Shown: piece after piece, positions 24,564-33,139 of the stretch
Layout: every line of letters begins with the position of its first letter
How positions within the stretch are numbered: position 1 is the first letter of the stretch
Assembly: GCF_024505055.1 (NCBI RefSeq)
Contig: NZ_JANIBL010000039.1
Span: 1-45,600 of the forward strand
Direction of reading: 5' to 3'
DNA length: 45,600 nucleotides
From: Methylomonas rosea
GTDB lineage: Bacteria > Pseudomonadota > Gammaproteobacteria > Methylococcales > Methylomonadaceae
Made by a program: the position numbers and the translations under genes
Notes under the pieces: model-generated
Seen by the model: the letters and a program-made list of their open reading frames with translations, nothing else
Databases searched by the model: none
What the model was told of the DNA's origin: nothing

Positions 24564-26090
24564 TTACACGACAACACAGCGGTTACGGCCGGTTTGTTTG
24601 GCACTGTACAAGCCGGAGTCGGCTCGGTTGAAAATCGATTCATTATTGTCGCCGTCGATAAATTGGCTAATTCCGCAGGATAAGGTGATAAATACTTTGT
24701 TGCCATTCGCATTGAAGCTACTTTTTTCCAAGGTTTTTCGAAGTTTTTCCGCGATCACTAAGGCGGATTCGGCATCGGCGCCAGGCAATATCATCACAAA
24801 CTCCTCACCGCCGAAACGCGCTACGAAATCGGTTTCCCGGCAGTGTTTGGACAACAATTCAGCGATAACAATCAGGGCCTTATCCCCGCATTTATGCCCG
24901 TAAGTGTCATTGATGTTCTTGAACAAATCCACATCCCAAACCATCAGCGTCATCGGCGATTTATGCCGCCGGCAACGCGCCATTTCATCGGTCAAACGAT
25001 CCTCGAACGCCAAACGATTCGGCAGATTGGTCAACGGATCGCGAGTTGCGCGATGTTGAGCAAGATCCAGTTTCGAGCGCAATTCGGAAGACTCGGATTC
25101 CATTTCCCGGAGCTTTTGCGACAAGATCTGCATTTCGCGCTGGGCCTTATCCCGTTCCTGTTGTTCCTGGAGATTGTGCGCTTGAATTTGCTGCGTGATA
25201 GTGGTTAATCGACTGCTGACAATTTGCTTCAGCGGCTCAAGTTGGGTCGCGTTCTCGGATTTTTCCCGCAGCTCCATGATTTGCTCGGATACGGCCTGAT
25301 CCAGCAGATTACGCTTCTTAACTCTTATTTCGTTAGCCGCATTGACGCCGGTGGCTTTTACACCCAACTCGGTTAATTGCTCGGTCAATTTCGACAAAAA
25401 TGCCGCCATTTCCTGCTGTTCCGATTCTAGATGCTTTTTTACCGCCAACAACAACGCCACCGTATCGTCAAAAATAGGCCCAAGGGCTTGATCAGCGAAC
25501 AACCGGCTTTTGATTTTTTCGGCATCCTCGGTAAACAGCAACGGAATTTCCGCATTGTCCAACAAACGGATCAATTGAATATTGATAGCTTTGGCATCCG
25601 CTCCGGTCAGCTCCAAGGCCAAATCAATGTTGGTCAGCGGTTTATTTTCCTCGACCAACTCCAACAGGGCCAGGTAAAGGGCCTGATTGTTGCTGAACTG
25701 GCGATTTTCGTATTTTCCGCGAATCTCATCGAGCTGATCCAGGTATCGAGGATATTGCTTGCCAAGAAACTCAAACAGCAAGGAAGCGTCCGGGAGGGTG
25801 GACTCCGGCGATTCCTCCAACATTATCAGCGCATTGGAAAAAGCCGACAGCTCTTTCTGTAATTGCTGACTTTGCAGGCCGCCTTTCAATAAATTGCGAA
25901 TACGATTTAAGTGAGGATCGAGTTGTCGGTTCAGGCCTTTAACGGCCAGCGCAAAACGGACTATGGTCTTGCACAACAACTCTTCGTTGGCTTTGTATTG
26001 TTTTTCAGTTTGTTCCTGGTCGTCCAACAGCTTGAGGTATTTTTCCTTCCACCTGTCCGGACCCTCATCCTTGTTTTTAAAAAAAACCAT
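24564..26090 (-). CDS. diguanylate cyclase (GGDEF), soluble, paralogue of the next gene
   Basis: 508 residues, first gene of the pair. N-terminal helical sensor/dimer region, then a coiled coil ending near residue 340, then a GGDEF domain with FVARFGGEEFVMI and the RETD inhibitory motif. Its N-terminal block (VRFALAVKGLNRQLDPHLNR) lines up with VIQLLIFCQGSHKLLEPHLL of the second protein, so the two arose by tandem duplication of the whole gene. The order diguanylate cyclase - dsbA - cytochrome c4 - engB resembles that of pseudomonads. The start follows an A-rich run at the codons for KNKDEG. Confidence 0.93.
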   Translation of the reverse strand: MVFFKNKDEGPDRWKEKYLKLLDDQEQTEKQYKANEELLCKTIVRFALAVKGLNRQLDPHLNRIRNLLKGGLQSQQLQKELSAFSNALIMLEESPESTLPDASLLFEFLGKQYPRYLDQLDEIRGKYENRQFSNNQALYLALLELVEENKPLTNIDLALELTGADAKAINIQLIRLLDNAEIPLLFTEDAEKIKSRLFADQALGPIFDDTVALLLAVKKHLESEQQEMAAFLSKLTEQLTELGVKATGVNAANEIRVKKRNLLDQAVSEQIMELREKSENATQLEPLKQIVSSRLTTITQQIQAHNLQEQQERDKAQREMQILSQKLREMESESSELRSKLDLAQHRATRDPLTNLPNRLAFEDRLTDEMARCRRHKSPMTLMVWDVDLFKNINDTYGHKCGDKALIVIAELLSKHCRETDFVARFGGEEFVMILPGADAESALVIAEKLRKTLEKSSFNANGNKVFITLSCGISQFIDGDNNESIFNRADSGLYSAKQTGRNRCVVV

Positions 26091-26215
26091 GAAACATGCC
26101 CTAATTCTGAAATTCTTAGTCGCTTGATTATAGTCTATCGCTGAATTTGTGAAGAATATCCTACAATCAGCATTCGCCCCTCACGTCCTTGTGCGGCAAT
26201 TCGTTAGTTGGCCGT

Positions 26216-26821
26216 TTATTTTTTCTGGCTTTCTTGCGCGATCAACTGATTAACTACGGTCAACATATTGGTTTGGGATTTGGCCGACTGCGCGGTGACT
26301 TTGTATTTACCATTGACGATCAACGCCGGTACGCCGCTGATACCATAACGCGGACCAGTAGACTCGGCTTGACGCAATTTGGCGTCGACTAAAAACGAGT
26401 TAAAAGCACTACGAAACTCCTCGTCCTTGACCCCATGATCGGCAAAAAACTTAGCCAGTTCCTCTTCGCTGACTAATTTTTGCTTTTTGTTCTGAATGGC
26501 ATCGAACAGATCCGCATGGACATTATCCAAAACACCCAAAGCTTCGGCGGTAAAATAGGCCTTGGCATGCTTGCCCCACAGATCGCTGAATACCGCCGGT
26601 TGACGGATAAACTCAACATTGGCGGGCTTGGTTTTCAGCCATTCCACCATGGCCGGCTCCAGGCTATAGCAATGCGGGCAACCGTACCAAAAAAATTCGA
26701 TCACTTCGATCTTGTCCGGATTTTGTACCGGCTGCGCTGGCGTTACGGCTTCGTAACCCCCCTCAGCATTTACCAGCGAAGAAAAGCTCAACAGTCCCAA
26801 TAATGCGATTATTTTTAACAT
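26216..26821 (-). CDS. dsbA: thiol:disulfide interchange protein DsbA
   Basis: 201 residues from the ATG at 26821 (GGAGA upstream). Signal peptide ~1-19 ending VNA. Thioredoxin fold with a helical insertion; the active site is CPHC in FFWYGCPHCYSLEP (~48-51), and the cis-proline loop is ISGVPALIV. It introduces disulfide bonds into periplasmic proteins, possibly helping the c-type cytochrome and secreted copper proteins nearby. It is on the same strand as cytochrome c4, but 358 bp separate them, so it probably has its own promoter. Confidence 0.95.
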   Translation of the reverse strand: MLKIIALLGLLSFSSLVNAEGGYEAVTPAQPVQNPDKIEVIEFFWYGCPHCYSLEPAMVEWLKTKPANVEFIRQPAVFSDLWGKHAKAYFTAEALGVLDNVHADLFDAIQNKKQKLVSEEELAKFFADHGVKDEEFRSAFNSFLVDAKLRQAESTGPRYGISGVPALIVNGKYKVTAQSAKSQTNMLTVVNQLIAQESQKK

Positions 26822-27179
26822 CAACGTTCTCCGTAATAATGTATTCCCGATAAAAAACCATGTTCACACTCAAATGTGTAAACAATTTGACAACAAACCG
26901 AGCGCAACCATCAAGCCATTCACTTGCCATGTCCGCGCTTCGTCAAGTTCTCATGCGTTCATGCAAACGACAATCCTGCAATCTCTCGTTAATAAGCCCC
27001 TGTGAGACTGACCTTACCTGATTTTCTAGGGGAGGCTAGTACGCACCAGCTGTCAGGGATAGAGGTTTTCAGTACGAGGAAGGTAGATTGCGACATGCAT
27101 GATGAAGAGAGTTTAATCCTTGTGAATTAAGGACTAGATCAAATCCGGCAGAGCAGCGGCTCCGCCGGACAACGAATGC
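26822..27179. other. intergenic gap between cytochrome c4 and dsbA
   Basis: About 358 bases. Next to the cytochrome c4 stop is a hairpin (27144-27169; six-bp outer and four-bp inner stem) that, on the minus strand, is followed by TTTGATC and may end that transcript. The rest holds the dsbA promoter and has some stem-forming stretches around 26995-27040, but no RNA family was recognised. Confidence 0.45.
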
Positions 27180-27857
27180 TTATTTCATCGTGGAGATGTA
27201 GTAAGCAACCGCTTTAATATCCTCGTCAGTCATTTTAGTGGCGATCATGTGCATCATGTTTTCCCGATTATTGCTGCGCGCGCCGGTTTTGAAATCGGTC
27301 AGGCTTTTAATCAGATAATCGGCATGCTGAGAATGCAAGGATGGGAATGAGGCCGGTTTATTGCCTTCCGCGTACGGTCCGTGGCAAGCCACGCATGCCG
27401 ATACTTCGCGGCTGATATTACCGTTACGGTATAAATCGCTACCTTGGGTAATTAAGGCATCCAGCGCGGCTTTTTCTTGCTCAGGCGTTTTTGCGGGCGC
27501 ATCGTCGTCGTCACTCGGCGGCAATTTCGGCGCCGGGTTGGTGGAAATTTTGTTGCCGGCATAATAACTGGCAAGTTCCTGAATCGTTTGATCATCAAGA
27601 CCCGCCGCCAATGGCGCCATCATAGGCGCCAAGCGCGCACCGCTCTTGAATGCCTGTAATTGTTTAACCAAATAAGTCTGGTGCTGTCCCGCCAATTTCG
27701 GAAACGCCGGCATCGTGCTGTTACCGTCTTCGCCATGGCAGCCCGCGCAACTGGCGGCTTTGGTTTTTCCGGCGCTGGCATTACCCTGCGCATTTACATG
27801 ACCGGCGGCGGTTGCCAACAACAAAGTGATGGAAACAGTCAGCAATTTTTTTATCAT
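27180..27857 (-). CDS. diheme cytochrome c4
   Basis: 225 residues from the ATG at 27857 with AGGGG six bases upstream; the frame extends to 27953 but without support. Signal peptide ~1-23. Two heme-binding motifs, CAGCH and CVACH, each head a class I cytochrome domain. Distal Met ligands are likely in LAPMMAPLAAG and ENMMHMIATKM. It carries electrons in the periplasm to terminal oxidases. It is divergent from engB, as in Pseudomonas. Confidence 0.95.
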   Translation of the reverse strand: MIKKLLTVSITLLLATAAGHVNAQGNASAGKTKAASCAGCHGEDGNSTMPAFPKLAGQHQTYLVKQLQAFKSGARLAPMMAPLAAGLDDQTIQELASYYAGNKISTNPAPKLPPSDDDDAPAKTPEQEKAALDALITQGSDLYRNGNISREVSACVACHGPYAEGNKPASFPSLHSQHADYLIKSLTDFKTGARSNNRENMMHMIATKMTDEDIKAVAYYISTMK

Positions 27858-27967
27858 TATGGGCCCCTGCTCAGGAAGGTTGATCGACATTAAGCAAGCT
27901 GATGTCAGCCGCCGGACGTTATAATGCCCGGATTCTAACCGATTTATAAACACTAAGCGAGACTGTG

Positions 27968-28588
27968 ATGAATCCCATCTACCATCAGGCCAAGTTCATC
28001 AACAGCGCCCCCAAACTGAAGGACGCACCGCCCGACCAAGGCATGGAAATCGCTTTCGCCGGCCGCTCCAATGCCGGTAAATCCAGCGCGATCAACACGC
28101 TGGTGCAACAAAACGCCCTGGCTCGCGTCAGCAAAACCCCAGGCCGCACGCAATTGCTGAATTTTTTTGAAATCGACGCCAAACGCAAACTGGTTGATCT
28201 ACCCGGTTACGGCTACGCCAAAGTCCCGGAAGCCATCAAAAAAGACTGGCGGCAAATGATGGAAAGCTATTTGCACGACCGCCAAGCCCTGTGCGGCATC
28301 GTCCAAGTCATGGACATCCGTCACCCGCTCACCGATTTCGACTGGCAAATGGTCGAGTGGTGCGAACACCGCAAACTGCCCTTGCACATTTTGTTGACAA
28401 AGTCCGACAAACTGAAGTTCGGCGCGGCGAAGACCACGCTATTGCAGGTGCAGCGTGATTTGAGTCAGGCGGATATTGTGGTGACTTTGCAGCTGTTTTC
28501 TGCTTTGAACAAAACCGGGATTGATGATGTGCATCAGGTTTTGGATGAGTGGTTTGGGTTTAGGAAGATGGTGGTTTCGGGGGATTAA
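27968..28588 (+). CDS. engB: ribosome biogenesis GTPase EngB (YihA/YsxC)
   Basis: 206 residues from the ATG at 27968; a GTG one codon upstream is possible. P-loop GRSNAGKSS, switch regions SKTPGRTQ and DLPGYGYAKV, and the base-recognition motif TKSD are all intact. It is needed for late assembly of the large ribosomal subunit. It is divergent from cytochrome c4. A repeat-rich gap follows. Confidence 0.96.
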   Translation: MNPIYHQAKFINSAPKLKDAPPDQGMEIAFAGRSNAGKSSAINTLVQQNALARVSKTPGRTQLLNFFEIDAKRKLVDLPGYGYAKVPEAIKKDWRQMMESYLHDRQALCGIVQVMDIRHPLTDFDWQMVEWCEHRKLPLHILLTKSDKLKFGAAKTTLLQVQRDLSQADIVVTLQLFSALNKTGIDDVHQVLDEWFGFRKMVVSGD

Positions 28589-28612
28589 ACGGCTGTTTGG
28601 AACGAAGCTTGC

Positions 28613-28651
28613 CTCCCTCTCCAGAGGGAGAGGGCCGGGGTGAGGGGGAAT
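28613..28651. repeat. dispersed repeat with ctccctct/agagggag hairpin
   Basis: An 8-bp stem with a two-base loop (28613-28630) followed by agggccggggtgaggg. This type of element (CCCTCTCC...GGGTGAGGG) is known as a dispersed intergenic repeat in many proteobacteria. It lies just after engB and may act as its transcript end. Confidence 0.7.
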
Positions 28652-28689
28652 CAAAATATTGTGTCGCTGACGCGACGGCTATGTTGAAG

Positions 28690-28910
28690 TCTGGTCTCGG
28701 CCCGACAGCCGAGTAACTTTTCTTTGTTTGGCCAAAGAAAAGTCACCAAAAGAAATGCCACCCGGATGCCGCTTAGCTCACTCGGCACATCCCTGTGCCT
28801 CGCCCTTCGGGTGCGATGCATGCAAATCGGCTATTCTGCCGATTTGTCCGTTCAAAAGCTCCGGTGCTCGGCGCGGCATACGGGAGAAAACCATCCCGTT
28901 TTTTTAAAGG
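28690..28910. repeat. multi-hairpin dispersed repeat element
   Basis: The stretch holds an 11-bp perfect stem (28716-28726 with 28733-28743), a 9-bp perfect stem (28823-28831 with 28838-28846) and the smaller ctcgg/ccgag pair near 28696-28713. The core cttttctttg...caaagaaaag followed by tcaccaaaagaaa resembles a repeat found in many gammaproteobacterial genomes. A 65-codon frame across it (28724-28921) is probably not a gene. No gene was recognised from here to 29107. Confidence 0.65.
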
Positions 28911-29107
28911 CATTTAGCTAAGAAATTACGAAGGGTTGATGGAATATTCGGAGCTTGGGGAAGAGTTGAAATCTTCGGTTTTTCTTGACTATGTGGTACT
29001 TCATCCGTGCACTTAATTTTATCCATCCTCGCTTAATAAGCCAAAGGTGTATCAATTGGACATTCCATTTTTTGATGCGTTAGCAAATGGATAACGCTGG
29101 GTTAAGC

Positions 29108-30616
29108 CTAGCGAGTCCTGTCCAGCTTACGATAGCCTATGGCTTCGCTGAGATGAGAGATTTCAATGTTCGGTGAATTAGCCAGATCGGCGATAGTCCG
29201 CGCAAGTTTTAATATGCGGTGATAAGCCCGATGTGACAGGCCGAACTTTTCCAGAGCTTGTTCCAGCAACTGGTGACCGGCTTCGGATAATGCGCAGATG
29301 GTCTTCACCTCGGCAGCGCTCAACGCGGCATTAGCTTTGCCTTGGCGACGATACGCTATTTCGCGCGCGGCGACGACGCGTTGACGAATAGTTTCGCTGG
29401 TTTCTTCGCCGGTCGCCGAGCCTTTGCGCAAGACGTCCAGCGCGACACGCGGCACCTCCATATGCATGTCTATCCTATCCAGCAACGGCCCGGAAACGCG
29501 GGCGCGATAGCGGGCCACTTGTTCGGAAGTGCAACGGCAACGCCCGGAGGCGTCGCCCAAATAACCACACGGGCAGGGGTTCATCGCTGCGATCAACTGG
29601 AAGCTGGCCGGAAAATCGGCTTGGCGGTTGGCGCGGGAAATGGTGATGTGGCCGGTTTCCAAGGGTTCGCGTAGTACTTCCAGGACTTTTCGATCAAACT
29701 CTGGTAGTTCGTCCAAAAATAGCGCGCCGTTGTGCGACAGGGAAATTTCCCCGGGTTTGGGGTTGCTGCCGCCGCCAACCAACGCCGCAGCTGAGGCGGT
29801 GTGGTGCGGCGCTCGGTATGGCGGCTGCCGCCAACGACTGACGTCCAGGCCATGATCGCTGATCGAAGCCAGCGCGGCGGTTTCCTGAGCTTGTTGTTCG
29901 CTGAGTTCCGGCAAAATAGTAGGCAAGCGAGCCGCCAACATCGATTTGCCGGTGCCCGGAGGCCCGAGCATCAGTAAATTATGTTTCCCCGCGGCGGCAA
30001 TTTCCATCGCCCGTTTGACGTGAAATTGGCCATGCACATCGGCAAAGTCAACCGTGTAAACCGCTTGTTCGAAACCGAGATTGATGCCGGGCGGCGCGAT
30101 GGCTTGCCGGCCCGCCAGATGGGCGCAGACTTCCAGCAGCGTTTTAGCCGGCAGTATTTGCGCATCCTTGATTAAGGACGCCTCCGCTGCACAACCAGCT
30201 GGCAGGATCAGTTGCCTGAAAGCGTTGCGACAATGGATCGCCACCGGCAGCGCGCCGGGGATAGGTCGTAACTCGCCGCCCAGCGACAGCTCGCCTATGC
30301 ATTCGTATTCATGTAGCCCATCTTTGGGGATTTGCCCGGAAGCGGCCAGGATGCCCAGTGCTATCGCCAGGTCGAAACGCCCGCCTTCCTTGGGCAGATC
30401 GGCAGGCGCCAGATTAATAGTGATGCGCTGAAACGGAAATTCGAAGTGCGAATTAATGATCGCGCCGCGCACCCTGTCTTTGCTTTCTTTAACCGCTGTC
30501 TCGGGCAAACCGACGATATTTAGAGCCGGCAAGCCGCTGCTGACATGCACTTCCACCGTCACCTGCGGGGCGTCTATGCCGGAGCGGCCCCGGCTGTAAA
30601 CGACGGCCAGTGACAT
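29108..30616 (-). CDS. comM: YifB/ComM family Mg-chelatase-like AAA+ ATPase
   Basis: 502 residues, the usual length. N-terminal ChlI-like domain, Walker A GPPGTGKSM, Walker B LFLDELPEF, then a C-terminal Mg-chelatase domain with a cysteine-rich stretch CPCGYLGD...CRC. In Vibrio and others ComM is a hexameric helicase that promotes branch migration during natural transformation. No other competence genes are nearby. It follows ubiK by 6 bp on the same strand, an arrangement found in Pseudomonas. Confidence 0.95.
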   Translation of the reverse strand: MSLAVVYSRGRSGIDAPQVTVEVHVSSGLPALNIVGLPETAVKESKDRVRGAIINSHFEFPFQRITINLAPADLPKEGGRFDLAIALGILAASGQIPKDGLHEYECIGELSLGGELRPIPGALPVAIHCRNAFRQLILPAGCAAEASLIKDAQILPAKTLLEVCAHLAGRQAIAPPGINLGFEQAVYTVDFADVHGQFHVKRAMEIAAAGKHNLLMLGPPGTGKSMLAARLPTILPELSEQQAQETAALASISDHGLDVSRWRQPPYRAPHHTASAAALVGGGSNPKPGEISLSHNGALFLDELPEFDRKVLEVLREPLETGHITISRANRQADFPASFQLIAAMNPCPCGYLGDASGRCRCTSEQVARYRARVSGPLLDRIDMHMEVPRVALDVLRKGSATGEETSETIRQRVVAAREIAYRRQGKANAALSAAEVKTICALSEAGHQLLEQALEKFGLSHRAYHRILKLARTIADLANSPNIEISHLSEAIGYRKLDRTR

Positions 30617-30622
30617 GGTGTT

Positions 30623-30874
30623 TTAGGCTTGCGGAATCCGTTGTTCCAGTTCGGCGACGCGTTTTTCCAGCTCTTCCAAGCGGGCGCGGGTTTTTGCCAA
30701 TACCGCTTTTTGTACTTCAAATTCTTCGCGGCTGACCAGATCCAATTTGGATAGTCCGCTTTGTAGCAAGGCGTGCACATTTTTTTCGACGTCGTCCTTC
30801 AGGCTGGTCAAACCGGGAGGAATGGCACCGGCGATACGCTCGGCAAGGTTGTCTATGGCTTTGGGATCAAACAT
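30623..30874 (-). CDS. ubiK: ubiquinone biosynthesis accessory factor UbiK (BMFP family)
   Basis: 83 residues from the ATG at 30874 (MFDPKAIDNLAERIAGAIP); the longer frame overlaps the upstream gene and is rejected. The N-terminal amphipathic helix and C-terminal coiled coil (LAKTRARLEELEKRVAELEQ) are the BMFP/UbiK pattern; E. coli UbiK has 96 residues. It works with the UbiJ lipid-binding protein in aerobic ubiquinone synthesis. It is sandwiched between the MarR gene (5 bp) and comM (6 bp). Confidence 0.92.
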   Translation of the reverse strand: MFDPKAIDNLAERIAGAIPPGLTSLKDDVEKNVHALLQSGLSKLDLVSREEFEVQKAVLAKTRARLEELEKRVAELEQRIPQA

Positions 30875-30879
30875 GGTGG

Positions 30880-31464
30880 CTACTCTTGGTCTATGAATGA
30901 ATTGGGAATGGGTAAATGATCGCGACATATTTTATCAGTATCTTCACGATCCAAGGGTTGTTCGGTCAATCCGCATTGATAGTGATGCTGTTCTACCGAA
31001 AAATAATGGCAGGAGCGGCATAAACCAAAGCTCTTGGATTCATTGACTTTCTGCAGCACGCCCAGCGTGGTTTGCAGTGCTTGACCTATGGTATCGAATT
31101 CCTGGCGGCTGACTTTGGATTCGGCCTGCTTGAAAATATCCAGCGGTTTTAACTCGTCGATCAACTGCTTGCCGGTATCTGTCAGGCTTAGATGCACTAC
31201 TCTGCCGTCCAATAGATCGGTGGTCTTATCCAGATAGCGCTTACGCTCCAAAATCTGGATAGTCTGCGACACGGTACCCTTGGTCAAGCCCAGATATTCG
31301 GCCACCGCGGCATGGGTGTTGCTGTATTTATTGCACTTGGCCAGATATTCCAACACTTGACCATGTACCGGTTGCAAACCGATTGCCGCGTATTTTTTGC
31401 GCTCTTCCGAGCGGAGTAAGGCGCTAATCCGCTCGATTAGCTTAAATGTGTCTAATTCCTGCAT
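30880..31464 (-). CDS. MarR-type regulator with a C-terminal cysteine cluster
   Basis: 194 residues from the ATG at 31464. The winged helix-turn-helix spans ~30-110: AVAEYLGLTKGTVSQTIQIL is the recognition region and DGRVVHLSLTDTGKQLI the wing. A C-terminal extension (~145-185) holds C149-x2-C152, C164 and C180 (GLCRSCHYF, HYQCGLTEQPL, KICRDH), a possible metal or Fe-S site not found in ordinary MarR proteins. It may be a metal- or redox-responsive repressor. It is 5 bp before ubiK and likely co-transcribed. The target genes are unknown; the divergent or adjacent metallophosphoesterase operon cannot be shown to be one. Confidence 0.85.
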   Translation of the reverse strand: MQELDTFKLIERISALLRSEERKKYAAIGLQPVHGQVLEYLAKCNKYSNTHAAVAEYLGLTKGTVSQTIQILERKRYLDKTTDLLDGRVVHLSLTDTGKQLIDELKPLDIFKQAESKVSRQEFDTIGQALQTTLGVLQKVNESKSFGLCRSCHYFSVEQHHYQCGLTEQPLDREDTDKICRDHLPIPNSFIDQE

Positions 31465-31529
31465 TGGCCCGATTCTAACACATGCCGCAGCGCCAGGCTT
31501 TACCAGGCGTCCGCGGCATTGCGCCAGAA

Positions 31530-33128
31530 CTACAAACGATCCATATTGTCGCTCCAATTCAGATTGTCTCTGACGAAATAGCGATATTCCGGAGGCTGTT
31601 GATTTTGCAGATTCAACACGTACAGAGTGCGACCGATACCGCGCCGCCGATAACCGCCCTTCTCTTTGTCGACAATTTGATCACGCCAGGTGCCGAAATT
31701 GATGTAGGTAAGGTTGTTATACGAGCCGTTGGGCGGGTAATCCATATCGGCTTCGGTTTCCAGCGGGATATGCGTGTGACCTTCGCCGTGCAGATGAAAA
31801 CCTTTAGCCAGAAATGCGTCTTGAAAGGTCGGAAAAGCCTGCAGATTCTTAAAACTGGCACCGTCTTCGCTGTACACCGACTCGGGCTGGATTTTTTCCA
31901 GCATATCCGCGATCAGCAACACCGCACGTACTAAATGCAACTGGATTCGAACCTTATCAAAGCGGCCTGTCAACATTAGCCATACCCTGGCTATTTTCAG
32001 GCCTATCCGGCGCCCGGACGGCGAACTTTCCAGGGTAAAATCGTCACTCAGCCAGAGGCACAAGGCTTTATACAACTCAGACTCGATGATATCGCGTAAT
32101 TCCTCACTGGCTTTATTACGGGTTTCTTCCAGAATCCTGCTCACCGCCGCGGAGGTAGGCCGATACAAATCCAGTTCTGCCAAAATGCGCTTGATGCGGC
32201 TTAAGTCCAGCTGCGGATCGTTCTTGGTTTTTCGGTAGTCTTCCAGCGCCAGTTGACAGCGGTAAATGAAGGTCGATAAGGCACCAGCCGCTACCGTGTC
32301 ACCGAAACAAGGTTCGGTAAAGGGGCGGTAATTTAACTGTTGCCAAGCGTGCGCGCGCCAGCCGTCTTTAGTCGTCCAGCCCGATTGTCCATTTGCGGCA
32401 CTAATGCTCAGGCTGTTGTCGCGGTCGCGCCAATGGCCGTGGGTGATGAAGGTCCGTAACTCCGTATCGCCCCAATAAAAGGGCAACCAGGGTACGCTGT
32501 CGGGCGCGGCGAAATGTTGCTCGTCATCGAAATACATTTTGCCTATCCAACTGCGATAAGCCGCCGATAGTTCCTGAATCGGCTGCCCCACGCAGTCTTT
32601 GTAATACATTTTCAACACATCCGGGTCGGCAAAAATCTCTTTATCGTGATTACCCAACAAGGTCAACACTTCAACGCTGATCTGCTTTTTTTTCAAAACC
32701 TTTACTGTTTCCTGCAAACGATAAAAAAATCCGCAAGCGCCATCGGGGTCGCTGGGGTCAGGGGCACGGCAATGTATCTTTATGATGCTGGCCATAATCC
32801 GGCGCAAGCAGGGTTTAAATTCCGGATGCTGGCGTTGCCAGGGATAGACCTCGGCCATCGCCCATTCCGCGCTGCGAATCATGTCCACGACGTCACCGTC
32901 GAGGATCAAAGTCAATTCGTCGATCTTTTGTTTGGTGCAGACCGTAACGATTTCATCGAAAAAAATCGGCCAGACCGTTTCTTCCGCGCTTTGGCTTCCA
33001 ACCGTGTCGTCAGTGAAATGCACGTCGCTGATGCAGACGCACAAGCGGTTTAGGCCGGTGCTCGGCGTTGCCCGCTTAGGTTGCAGGGTGGCTAGCGTCA
33101 GTTGTAAATCTTCTTGGGTGCTGGTCAT
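31530..33128 (-). CDS. calcineurin-like metallophosphoesterase
   Basis: 532 residues from the ATG at 33128, with AGGAG seven bases upstream. Five metal-binding blocks are in order: CISDVHFTDD, LDGDVVDMI, LLGNHDKEI, THGHWRDR and HGEGHTHIPLE. The domain has large insertions (helical stretch ~270-440), so the protein is much longer than a bare phosphoesterase. The C-terminal YGRTLYVLNLQNQ-like region is unassigned. It is the third gene of the GMC oxidoreductase / hydrolase operon, 11 bp after the hydrolase. The substrate may be a phosphorylated lipid or nucleotide; that is a guess. Confidence 0.9.
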   Translation of the reverse strand: MTSTQEDLQLTLATLQPKRATPSTGLNRLCVCISDVHFTDDTVGSQSAEETVWPIFFDEIVTVCTKQKIDELTLILDGDVVDMIRSAEWAMAEVYPWQRQHPEFKPCLRRIMASIIKIHCRAPDPSDPDGACGFFYRLQETVKVLKKKQISVEVLTLLGNHDKEIFADPDVLKMYYKDCVGQPIQELSAAYRSWIGKMYFDDEQHFAAPDSVPWLPFYWGDTELRTFITHGHWRDRDNSLSISAANGQSGWTTKDGWRAHAWQQLNYRPFTEPCFGDTVAAGALSTFIYRCQLALEDYRKTKNDPQLDLSRIKRILAELDLYRPTSAAVSRILEETRNKASEELRDIIESELYKALCLWLSDDFTLESSPSGRRIGLKIARVWLMLTGRFDKVRIQLHLVRAVLLIADMLEKIQPESVYSEDGASFKNLQAFPTFQDAFLAKGFHLHGEGHTHIPLETEADMDYPPNGSYNNLTYINFGTWRDQIVDKEKGGYRRRGIGRTLYVLNLQNQQPPEYRYFVRDNLNWSDNMDRL

Positions 33129-33139
33129 CACTGTGCTCC

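Noticed and set aside
26995..27100. Structured RNA gene (6S-like or riboswitch) upstream of dsbA
   Set aside because: Some short stems are possible, but no known family signature could be matched by eye.
28724..28921. 65-codon protein gene in the repeat region
   Set aside because: It coincides with hairpin repeats that are commonly mis-annotated as short hypothetical genes; no binding site or family.
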